Of a DNA stretch of 64,000 bases, positions 48,901 to 60,012 are shown one piece after another. Made by a program: the position numbers and the translations under genes. How positions within the stretch are numbered: position 1 is the stretch's first letter; the number at the start of each line of letters is the position of its first letter. Source of the DNA: Paragordius varius (lineage: Eukaryota > Nematomorpha); assembly GCA_964247055.1 (NCBI GenBank), contig OZ176054.1:7626001-7690000 (forward strand), given 5' to 3'. The notes below the pieces were generated by a model. The model was not told the origin of the DNA, did no database searches, and worked only from the letters and a program-made list of their open reading frames with translations.

Positions 48901-51900
48901 CAATATTTTTACGCTTATTTTTTGATTTTTCTTAATTTAAGCTATATATGGCTAATTATTTTGATCATTTTAACAATTGATTTTTTATATACTTTAATAT
49001 TCCTCATACAATATGGTATATATATAATATTTATAAAAATAAGGCGACTTAATCATCTATTGCTGAGCTTATATCGTTCTTTGCATTTTATTTTTAGCAA
49101 CGGATGAAAATTATGGGCAGGAATTGAGTTATCCCGATACGAATAATATAAATTTGGACATTGCAATGCCATCTCTTATGGGTGAAGCCCTAACCATGTC
49201 TCAAAATCAGTTAAAATTTCTTAAAAGAAATCTTGGTGCAAATAAAAATGGGTTTAAAATTAAATGTAAGTTTTTTTAAAGTACTTATGTTGAAAAAATT
49301 ACGATTTTTTAAAGAAAGAATATAAGTAAAATATAGTCATTTTTTTAACGCCAATTCGATTTGTATTAATATAATAGTATTAGATAAAAAACAGTTTTTG
49401 TATTTTTAAATTTTGGAATAAATGTTTATATCTCTAGTTTGTGCAATATTTTAATCCAAAATTATGACTCGAGACCATCATTTGGTCACATTCATTGGGT
49501 TTTTTTATAAGTCTCTTTAGACTTACCTTCCTTCTTTTAGCGTTTGCTTAGAAAATATATTACATAACCCGAAACTCTGCCATAAAAATAAATGGCCAGC
49601 AAAAGATTTGTTTGAACTTCATATTTACCATGTTACCATCTTATAGTGAATTATATTCAATGTAAAACACTAAAGAGGAAAATGGTTTTTTGAAACAATG
49701 AAAAATATTATTGATAAAATTATCACAGAAATTATAGCGAATTGCAACATGCTTATTACCAAAATAAGATTGATAAATTCTAAAATTTACATGATACCAA
49801 CAAAAATTATATTATTAATTTCTACAACGTATACGGGATAGGCAGTTTAATTACAAAAAGAGCCCAAAACTTATTTTTTAATTTTGGCTAAAAATATAGA
49901 TATTTAATGTTGTGAAATATTTATAGGTCCTCCTCCTACAATCTCCTCCGATTCTGAAGATTCTCCCAAAAATATTGCGTATATTATATTTTTCCAAATT
50001 TATTATTTATATTTCTTATTATAACAACACAATATACTAACTATATAGCAATGATCGCAATGGAAAACTTGGTCTGGAGGAATATAAAAAGTTATTTGCA
50101 AACCCATATGGCAGATACCCTAAAAACAAATTACAAACTATAAATGAACTTTTGGGTGTTTCGAATCTATATCCAACACTTGTCAATAATAAAACACAAT
50201 CAGTGCATGAAATCAATATTAATTATGGCTCTAAAATTAGTCAAAATCGTCCGTCAAAGCGAGAAAATAAAGGCGATATTCAATCTGACAAATTATCGAA
50301 AGACTCCACCTCAGAGTTAAAAACTACTACCATAAACGATTCCTCTGCCGATATAATACCTGCCCATGTTTTGGCATTAAAGGCTTTAGCGAATCATGCA
50401 TTTAAACAAAATAAATTTCATAGTGCAATCAATAGCTACAATAAAGCTATAGTCACTTTATTAAAATATGCAAACTGTAAACCATCTGTCTTCCACAAAC
50501 AACCAACTGATGCAAATAACCATATTACCTCAATTAATGAGAATATAAATGATGATAATGTGTTTTTTACAAACAAATTGTTTAAGAGTCATAAAGAAGG
50601 AAACAAATTGTTTTACGATGAATGGTGTCAAAAATTTAAACAAGCCATAGCTATTTTATACTGCAATAGAGCTCTTGCTCTTATTAAACGAAATTGGTAT
50701 CATACAATTATTTCAAAGATTTTTTTTACCAGTAGTTATTGAATTATCTATCAACTACTTTAAGTTTTTTATTTGCAAACATGTAGAAAATTAATTTTGA
50801 GCATTATAATAATTAAACAATTTGTTTCTAATATTATTAGAATGAAGGATACATTTATTTAATTTAAAATTTGTTTAGAGCTAATTTTTAGTTAAAAATA
50901 TTTGGTAACAATATAAATATATTAAATAATTATAAATTTATTGCTTGGCAATTAGGGATGGTGACAGTTATGCCGCTCTTTTGGACAGTTTCAATGCCTT
51001 ACGTTATGACGAAAATAATATAAAAGCGCGTTTTCGATTCATTAAATGTCTCTTGGAGTTTGATAAGGTTTTTATCACATTTTAATTCATATATATTATA
51101 TTTTAATTAAAAATAATATGGATTTTTAAAATATTAATATGCACTAGAAAATTAAATTTGACCTTATAAACGTTTTGTTTTTATCCACTTTCAATTTTTA
51201 TAAATATATAGATTAAAATACCTAACTGCGACGGCTTGTATTCCCTTATAAAATACTTCTATTTTTTATTTTTGCCGGTATTTATCTAACAATTAATTGG
51301 GATATGATGATTTAGCAATAATCATATTTATTTGAAACATGTTTCGTTGATTACGAATTACCTTTTCAAACTTTAAAAATAAGATAAAGTCGCACACTAT
51401 GTATTATATAAAAATTTTGTTATACACGCATGTAGTGTGAAGAGTGTCGCCTATGTCTCAATACATTTTGCTCAAAATTTGGGATAGAGTTGAGGCCAAA
51501 AAACAACGAAAATACTAATAATAATAAACTTTTACATTCGGTATCATCAGCTGATACGGCCTTAGTTTCGGCCCTTCGTATGCTTGATAATCAAATTTTG
51601 GATCGGGAAAAGCGTTTAAAACCCCTTCCCTTGGCCAACCAAGATATTTGTTCCGATGATAATAATAAGAGCAACAGCAATATTCCGAAAAAGTTGTCAT
51701 ACGCCCAAGAAATGGAAACTATAATGAAACAACGCTTGGCCCGGGAAAAAAAGATCAAACGAAGCCATCAAGGTGTGTCACCCATTTCGGCGTCCGACCG
51801 AGATTTGATGGCTCTACGTGATGAAACATGTATTATATATGTTATTGTAAAAATTAATATCATAAAAAAGTCTAAAGATCAAGACTAATATTTTTTTACA

Positions 51901-51943
51901 TATAACTTTTTCATACATAAACTAAATAATTTCCAATTATATG

Positions 51944-51988
<45 letters not shown>

Positions 51989-54900
51989 GAGTTTGCCACC
52001 AAATTATACCTCTTTACTTTACTTTGCAACCTTATATTTAAAAAATTAATATTTGGATGTATTTCACAATAAAATATTTGTCTATAGATATACGTTAATT
52101 TTCAGATAATCATTTTTATAATTTTTTACTATATACACAATGCATTTTTACTCATTCTATATACAAGTTCATGTATTGTTTTAGATAATTTTACTCTCGC
52201 CAAACCAAATACCAAGTAATTTATACCATAATTAATTTTGCAATAATTTATCATATTTTATCGAAAAAAATAGTTGTTTACTTTCACTTTAGATGAGATT
52301 TAAATTTTATACGACATAATTTTAGTAAAAATCAAAGTCGTATTTAAAAAAGGAAATTATTTAACTAAATATTTAATAAGCTATCAAATCGTTTAAATCT
52401 ATAATTTTTAACTTTATACACTAATTATACAAATTTAACTCCTGTTTAATAGATTATCTCAACCAAATTCAAATGACAACAATAATGATATTAATACCAA
52501 TAACCATATTATTGATAAAAATCAAAACGATTTTACCGATAAAAAAGAAAATGACAACCACCCATCTAACGTAAATGCTGCACGGAAAAAACAAATTAAT
52601 GATTTTAATCGCAAAGCGGATGTACATAATGGCGCAGAATCCGCCAAGGCCTATTATCGTTTTAAAGAGCGGATTTGGAAATTTGATGCACGTGATTACA
52701 GTAAAGTATTTTGTGGTCATTGCAACACAACGACTGATATTAAGGAAGCCAATTTTTATGGAAGGTAGATAGATTAGTTTTATTATTGCGCTTTAACTAA
52801 GTGCTAATTAATTATCATTGATTTTTGTGCATGGTAGTTTCACATGAATGATCTTCCATTAAGATTTTGACTTTTTTCAAAGTCTGTTTCTCACTGTTTA
52901 ATGATAATTTTGTGTCATATACTTTTATCTTCAAGGTTTTTTGATTTATTGATTTCAAAAAATATTCTTGATTATATAAATACTTATTTGTCGCTCTGGT
53001 CTTTTTCCCATAATTTACCATCAAAAGCCATGTAAATGGGAAATTTTTTTACATCGATTCCTTTGTTACACTTTTATATTTCAAAATTAACGTTGATTCT
53101 CTTATAATTTTTTCTGTAAATTTATTACAGTGATGGACAATACATTATAGCCGGTTCAGATGATGGATTTTTTTTCGTTTGGGACAAAGCAACGACCAAC
53201 ATTTGCAAAATTCTGCTTGGAGACAAGGCCATTGTTAATTGCTTACAACCTCATCCGGTGGATTGTTCACTTACAACGAGCGGTATAGATCCACATATTC
53301 GAATTTGGTCACCGGTCGCTATAGAGGTGGACATTTTATTTAAATTTTTGGATAGTTTTCTAAAGTTTTTGTGAATTATTATTGTATGGATTAGTTCAGA
53401 AAATTTCGCAAAATAAAGGAATATTAATTTTATTTGATATTAATTTTTTTAGTGGCCTCCCGCTAAGGAAGACAAAGACGCAATTACCAGTGAATCAGGT
53501 ACATTTTATACAAAGAAAATATTATTTTTTTGGCAGAGCACGCTAAATTTTTCTAGGAAAACCGAGTTTGGGATATGTATAATTTGGCCTCCCTATTAAA
53601 GATTGATTTTTATAATGCACCACGAACCTAGTTAATAATTAGTGGTTTTTGACATATACAGTAAAAAGGAAATTAAACCGACAAAATAACTTAAAAGATA
53701 AATATTTTTTAAAAAAGACAACCATACTTTTTAAACCTTGATAATTTTTATCTATAAATTATTAATGACACGTATAAATGAATATGTGAAGAATTAACAG
53801 GTCAATGTCACATATTCATGGATCATAAAACATGGTTAGATTGTCTTTTAAAATTTGTCGTTTAGTTTTTGTTTGTCTTCATCATAAATATTGTCCTCAA
53901 AAATGGGTTAATATGGTCACCTAATTCTAGCTGAAAATATTATAACTTCTAATTGGGAATTATAGGCTAAACTATGCATTTTTTTAACTCTTTTCTATAT
54001 TAGTTTTAATTGCGTTTACATTATAATGTTCATTTTAATCTGTATTAACTATTCTATTCATCAATTTTTCTAAAATATTAAAGAAAACTGTCGTGTTTTT
54101 CAAAGTAAGTATTAATTAATCCTCACTTGTTCACATATGATCTTAAAAACCGTATACCTTTTTAAATTTTTTAACATAAGCTAAATGAGACATATTTTAA
54201 AATAAATTTTTTAGTAAGGACTTACGATTTGAGAGATGTTATGATGGATTCGGAAGCCAATAACAGTGATTACGATAATGATGTTGAATTTTATTACAGT
54301 ACTTCAACGCTTAATATGGAACCGTCAATTCGAGAAAATAGAAGACAATTCCATGCAGCACTTAGGCAAGGTTCCTCATCAGTCACAAATTATTCGGCAT
54401 TTTTGTCACATCTTAATACAAACACCTCCTCTAATTCTACTACAAACACGCCCCATAATGACACAACGAGTTTGAATTTATTTTTTCTGTTTTCTTTCTT
54501 ATTGTGATTGGATCTTTTGATTTTATAATTTTTTTTTGAAAAGGTATAAAATTGAAATTTATCGTTTTTAAATTTTATCTATTACTCTCTAATAAATAGT
54601 TAATAATTTTTTGAACTTTTTGCAGGAATTTCAAGCTTGACGAGTGATATGTCTGTGGAAGAAGCCACAGCCCTCTCCAATCAACGCAGAATGCAAGCTG
54701 ATCCCATTGAACTCATGTTAATGAGCATGGGTTATCACCTAACATCTAACCATAACCATGGCACAGAAAACAATCGCAATACAACTAATAATAGCAATAA
54801 TACAGTAACGATTTAAATTATGCAAAAAAATGTTTTTATAAAGGATAGGCATACTTTTTTAACCCTAAATATATTTTAAACAAAACCTATCGTTTTGGGA

Positions 54901-56997
54901 TTCAAAATAAGAAATTGAGATATGAATGGATAAACACCATACAACAGTAATAAGCTAACAGGTATGGGTGTTTTTTTTAAAAAATAATTGTCTTTTATAC
55001 GTTATTTCAATTTTTACTGTAATAATAAAAATAATAATATCCAGGTGAATTCTGGATCCGCCTCCATAAATAGAGCTAATCGAAGAAGCACTGAAAATAT
55101 GAATAGCAATTCAACTCCAAGGACTGAAGATGTTTATCAGGAACGAGGGGCTAATAATACGGGACCACAAAATAGTAGAGAAAACACCGGTAGGCAAGAA
55201 GTTACAAATAACACTCTGAATAATGAGAATGTTGGTGAAAGAGAAGGTAGGGATTTTATGTGATTTTTAGTTAAATTTATCATTTTATTAAAATTTTGGG
55301 GAGTTTATAATTGGTTTTTTTTGATCGATAAATAACCACAGAATACTTGGTATTATAATAGATGGTGGTTTTTGAATATTAATGATGGTAAAAATATGTA
55401 ACAAGATCATTGAATCTTAAAATTTCTCTGAGAATATTATATGGAATTTAGGATAGCGTTTTATCTGTCCATTAAGATTTATTAACTTAAAGTATTTGTA
55501 AATTTTTGTATATGAATGTTTTATGAGAGATAAATGTAGCAGGCGCCTGATTTTTCGTTTAAATCATAAGGTTGGTTATTATTTCAGAACTTTTTAAACA
55601 AGCATACCATATATTTATAGTTGAGTAATCCATTTTTTTTCGAAAACATAATTTTTTTCTTTATATTATATTAGAATATTTTGAATCCATTATAAGAAGT
55701 GTATAAGAAATGTTTTTAGATTGAAATATATACACATTTTTTCAACCAAATCAATCCTTTTTGCAATAGTCCCTTAATTTTTATTTAATTTTATCCCTAT
55801 TTTTTCAATTTTTCGTCAAAATATTTAACCTAAATTTCTTTTGCAGTAAAATTTAAATTAAAACCCCTCATGATTTTTGTTCCGAAACTTGAACATTTAT
55901 GAAATTGGAAAAATAAAATATTACTTATTAACATTTTAATGCTTAAAATTTTTTAATAATGTTTTAACTAATTAAAAACAGATGATAAGTGTTAAGTTTG
56001 ATTAGTAAACTGTTAAATTCGTTGAAAAAATATTTAGTTTGATTGCTAAAATGGTAGTTTTTTATCTGTATTTTACAAAAAGAATAATTTAACCCATGTA
56101 TGTTTCATTTCAATTTTTCCCTTATATTTAAATTATTTCAGTTTTTTATAAACTTATAGATCCTCAATCCGATTCAAGATCATCCGATACTTCTCACTCA
56201 ACATGCACTGAATTAGAAGAAATACGGTATAAATTCGTTTTATCAAATTTTAATTTCATGATTTAATTATTAATAACTAAAAATATATTTGCCTTAAAAT
56301 ATAATAAATTACAGGAAAAGGATTAAAAAACGTAAAAATTAAAAACAAATCTAAGACAACTTATATTTTTTAAGCGTTGTGTGTTGCAAAGTGAATAATA
56401 GAGATGTAAATTGGTATTTTATATATTATTAGATCATAATCATAAAATTATATAGAAAAATGAATATTTAAAAAATGTATGGCCTCTTTATAAAATAAAT
56501 ATTGGCATTTAATTTTTATGCTTTTCATAAATTTTACTCAAATGTAATTTTGATAAATTTATTTATTTTGATTTACACATACATTAGAAATGTCATGGAA
56601 AGTGTTTGTAATGAAAATGTGATGGATGCAGAAAATGATTATGATATTTCGAATGGTATGATAATTTTTGTAAAATTTTCGATTAAATTTTTATTTGATT
56701 GGGAATTGTATATGATTTACTTTAATCATTTCTTTCAAAATTTTTAAATGACGTTTTAAATATTATAAGGATTTCACATGAACTTGTTAGCGACAAAACA
56801 TAATTTTTGGCTTGTTATTTCTCAATTATCATATCCCTAATATTTATTATTCACCCCTTGTAATCATATTTGAAATTGTATTTTTTGTGTTAGATTATCA
56901 TGAAAGCCGAAATTTTGATGATTCTGATTCTAATGAGAGCGAAGAAGGTCGAGGGACCATTTATGATTCGGCCACTGTTCAATGTCGAACCAATTAA
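42973..56997 (+). CDS. WDTC1: WD and tetratricopeptide repeat protein 1 (adipose), DDB1-CUL4 substrate receptor
   Basis: Homologue of Drosophila adipose and mammalian WDTC1, a fat-storage regulator that recruits substrates to CUL4-DDB1. Exons: 42973-43029, 43057-43299, 43359-43678, 44275-44456, 45007-45209, 45594-45654, 48609-48812, 49098-49265, 49927-49978, 50049-50696, 50956-51067, 51490 to about 51885 (3' border unresolved), 52453-52764, 53131-53326, 53453-53498, 54215-54469, 54626-54804, 55045-55246, 56160-56226, 56588-56655, 56894-56997. N-terminal WD repeats include GHKGCVNCLEWNKSGTLLAS and TYVTYSPDGTELLVNLGGEQ. TPR-like helices follow (ALKALANHAFKQNKFHSAIN, NNIKARFRFIKCLLEF), then C-terminal WD repeats with the family-specific CGHCNTTTDIKEANFYG and AIVNCLQPHP, NQRRMQADPIELMLMSMGY, and a final TVQCRTN matching human VQCRPS. 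About 1,340 residues, twice the human 677, because of Asn/Ser-rich insertions between domains. Apart from the exon 12 join, all phases agree. The first exon rests on frame and position. Confidence 0.9.
43030..43056 (+). other. 27-nt intron 1 of WDTC1
   Basis: GT at 43030-43031 (GTAGATGG) and TTTAG ending at 43056. It lies in phase 0 and its own last codon is an in-frame TAG, so retention would stop translation after 28 codons. Joining gives NRIFERENKGNTASFTRLNQ before the conserved RLGL. The next intron of the same gene is 59 nt and the third 596 nt. Confidence 0.7.
45970..46745 (-). mobile_element. LINE family B fragment (3' part) in WDTC1 intron 6
   Basis: On the minus strand: LKINTDKTKALITGTPIP, the zinc-binding IKCTKCQLWVHKK with VCKACATPD, NKYNYLGDTIAADINIKNA, MRPALTYASECWPLNQANE, and the C-terminus RRGRPYHDWEKKIGHDLN ending LAHAGETTT at about 45.98 kb. 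The frame is interrupted. It abuts the end of a second fragment of the same family (46770-47998), so two copies lie in tandem. Confidence 0.7.
46770..47998 (-). mobile_element. LINE family B fragment (reverse transcriptase) in WDTC1 intron 6
   Basis: On the minus strand: FKALDHNVFVDYFKNLANK, IPTDWLKSYTIPIYKCKG, IRRHWSIDSMLFGFSKNKGT, LHYAFVDM and QAFDSVPQHL (RT motif with the first catalytic Asp), LLYVDDLIL (catalytic box, near 47395), FICSQCNTINTIP with KITYLGDTLDADGG, and the terminal REYRLHWAGHIHRA near 46.8 kb. Several stops and frameshifts; inactive. Its 5' border meets an inverted piece of the same family (48010-48476). Confidence 0.75.
48010..48476 (+). mobile_element. Inverted LINE family B piece in WDTC1 intron 6
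   Basis: The plus strand encodes FQPFTNDQIEFRLKNPKN, KCPGLSKLTDEAFNALDH and NLFVDYFANLANTLDNMIPS. The last 34 or so residues correspond to the first ones of the minus-strand fragment next to it, so the two pieces face away from a junction at about 48.0 kb. This is the layout left by twin priming, in which the 5' portion of a LINE is inverted on insertion. About a quarter of the residues in the shared part differ, so two independent copies are also possible. Confidence 0.6.
51949..51985. repeat. (TA)n microsatellite in WDTC1 intron 12
   Basis: About 18 uninterrupted TA units between exons 12 and 13. Confidence 0.85.
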
Positions 56998-57424
56998 TAA
57001 AATTAATTTTGAAAAAAAATAATGATATTAAAAATTTATTTCAAAAGTATATGATATAAAATATAGCTTTGAAAAGCTTAATTTATACTGGAGTTAATAA
57101 ACCTATAAGAATTATGATTATATTCTTATTTAGCACTTTATATTTATATTATATTAGTATAGAGGAAAATAAATTGAAAATAATGTTTAAAATTAATGTG
57201 GTATTCAGCAAATATTTAGATGTGTTTTGATGAATCATATACTCTGTGTTTCTTCCATATATAAATACAAAAATGTAATATATTGATAACGATCGAGTTA
57301 AATTCTTAATAAAGGTAAATTAATTTTTGCTGTTAATTGTATTGCGATTGAGAGTTCTTTAAATATATTTTATTGTCCTTATAAAAATATGATGACCTTT
57401 AACTTAAATTTTATTTTAATTTAG

Positions 57425-57735
57425 CGTTCTAAAAGTTTGGAACAGGTATTAACACCGTTATTTTTTCGAAATTATTGATTTAATAATCTTGTCACGATTT
57501 GGGCCCGCATTCGGAAATCTATATTTTGCAAAAATATGGCTCACAAAATGGTAGTAGGATTGATATTTTTTAAACAAATTTTCTGATCAAGTCTATCCCA
57601 TTGGCAATAAATTATTAAAAATTGTTATATTATGTTTGCATTACAGTCTGTTATTTAATAAAATATTGATGAAAATATATATCTGAAATGCGGCCCGCGA
57701 AACCACATTCTTCATGTTGGAAACCCCTGCAATAA
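57425..57735. mobile_element. Probable old hAT-like MITE
   Basis: Inward-facing arms share GGGCCCGCATTCGG on the left (about 57500) and, in reverse complement, GCGGGCCGCATTTCAG on the right (about 57690). The right tip in reverse complement, GCAGGGGTTTCCAACATG, resembles AAAGTTTGGAACAGG on the left. Arms are diverged and no target duplication is clear. Confidence 0.35.
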
Positions 57736-59310
57736 GTCATACATAGTGATATTTTTGTCAGGCAAAAAATTCAATCTCTTAGGTTTACTGGTATGTAGTT
57801 AAATAAGGCAGCGATTTCGAAAAATTAGGCTACAAGTAGTTACAAGTCAAATTCTTTTTTGGCGGACGATTTTCCCAACACCACTTTGTATTTATTTTAA
57901 GCGAAGTCATTTTATCAAAAAATGTAAAGGACTGATTATTTGTTAAGATTTAGCTTAAAATATATTTTTTATTGCAAACATTTTTCGGGTATTCTAAAAC
58001 GAAAACACCCTTTTTTAGAAGAAATTAATCTTCTTAAATTGGTGTTTAAAATCTATTTAAACCACTGCATTATAAAAAATTAATATTCCAATTAAACACA
58101 TCTATACCAGACCAACATTGAACAAAATTATAAGCAATGGCATTCATTACATAAGCCGTTTTGGTAATTTTTTATATAGTGCTACATTTATCCCGATTTT
58201 TTTGCCGTTTTATGTCGACTAATAATTACTAAAATATTTTAGTTCATAAATATGATTAACAGAATATTTATGCGGGGTATGTCTTAAGAGGTTTGATTGT
58301 TGTTATAATCTGTTATTTTCTTCAATTAACACTTTATGATCTTTAGGGATACTTTTATATACCAGAGCGATTTGAAATTTGAATATCTTAAAAAGTATTT
58401 AAGATATAGGCCGAATTAAAAAATATGCTTTCTTTAGCCTTTTAGTCGCATTATACAATTTTTTTTAAAAAATGTATTGTTAAAAAATTCTCATCTCAAA
58501 CTTTTTCGTCGCTATTTTTTTCCTACAATATTTTTTATCGCTAATAAAATAGGCAAATAAATGCGTATTTTGGTTAGAGAGTGTAAATAATTAACTTTAA
58601 TCACATTTCAAGTTGCATTTTACTAGCAAAATATTTGTTGATTTAAAAATCAGCTGTTTAGTTGAATCATGTTTTGGGCTGTCCCAATTTTAGACTTTAG
58701 CAGCTACAAAACTAAAAATAAGCTTTCTATCTAATATAGAAAAATGATGTTTAAATTTTAATAATAAATCACAAAACTTCATTTACAAGGTGGAGCTTGG
58801 GATATAAAACTACCCCAATATGTCATCGCGGACAAAAAAGTAAAAACGTCATAAAGGGTTAAATAAACTAGGTGATATTATCTTTATATTTAACTTAACC
58901 AGCCGTCTATGTTTAATTTTTTTAATTTGTGTCAAATGGATTGAATACCATCTCTTTAACGTTTAATAATTGTCCTAATAGGCAGCGCTGACTTTTAAAA
59001 CCATCTAAAAATAAGAATATAATCGGTCAAAAAAGCATCGATGTAAAACAAATAGTTTTTTAGAAAAGATTGGGATTTTCATGTAATTAATCCCCAATTA
59101 ATCACATAAATCTAAAATATCTAAATAACATTTATTAGCAGTTTTAAAAAATGCTCATTGAATTACATTTTTATATTATTATTCGGGATTCTTAATTTTG
59201 AACCAAATAACTATAGTAAATTAGTTTACATTATAATTTTTTTAAAACTTTCCAAAATTAATTAATTTTTACCTTTACCCCGGTTTTTAAATGAAATCGT
59301 ACTTGTCAAG

Positions 59311-59678
59311 CAGTGGCGTACCGAGCATCTGCGGCGCCCGGGACATAAAACTTTTATGGCGCCCTTCCCCCCTTTTTTTAAAAGCGAATAAAACAATTTA
59401 GTAAAAAAAAATACAAACGTTGCAACCTAAACACCATAGATAAGACAGCACAGTCATATAAATTCTAAATCTATTAAATATATATATTTATATGATACTA
59501 AATTTATTCAATGGTACAAATTAGGTGAATAATTAGGGATTACTACCTAAATTGCTGAAAAATCTCATTTGAAAGTTCTTATTATTTTTGCATAATTAAA
59601 ATTTAATTTCAAAAAATCATTCCTAAATAACGGCGCCCGGGGCATGATGCACCCCCTTGCCCCCCCCTCGGTACCCTG
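59311..59678. mobile_element. hAT-type MITE, 368 bp, with 8-bp target duplication
   Basis: Left end CAGTGGCGTACCGAG; right end in reverse complement CAGGGTACCGAG, so the tips match apart from a short gap. The flanks TTGTCAAG (59303-59310) and TAGTCAAG (59679-59686) match at 7 of 8 bases. GGCGCCCGGG blocks occur near both ends. CAGTGGCGTA-type tips are widespread in animal hAT MITEs. No coding capacity. Confidence 0.7.
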
Positions 59679-59929
59679 TAGTCAAGTGTTTATAATACCA
59701 CTGCAAGGCGTCTTTTGCATTTATGGAGCCCCCCTCGCCCTCCATGCGACACCTTGCATTCAAAAAAATAATAAAATTCAAACCGTTTCCTTTTGGGAAT
59801 ATTTTACTGTGTCTATAAATGGTCGCACCAGTCCTATCACTAATTTATTTAATCCTTTTCGAATTTAATTGATTTTTTAAATCTATTATTTGAATTATAA
59901 TTTTGATTACCTATTTTTTGAAATAAAAT

Positions 59930-60012
59930 TAAAAGAAAATTAAAATCTGGCGCCCCTTCAACTATGGCGCCCGGTGCATCAGACCCTTTCCTTCCCCTAG
60001 CTACGCCTCAAT
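59930..60012. mobile_element. Fragment of a related hAT-type MITE
   Basis: Contains ctggcgcccctt, atggcgcccggtgcat and, at its end, CCTAGCTACGCC, which in reverse complement gives the GGCGTAGCTAGG tip. The matching left end is not clear; it may begin near 59700. Confidence 0.45.

Noticed and set aside
52815-53024. 69-codon minus-strand open frame inside WDTC1 intron 13
   Set aside because: Lys/Asn-rich, no recognisable domain, and no splice sites that extend it. A neighbouring frame looks equally coding-like, which points to chance.
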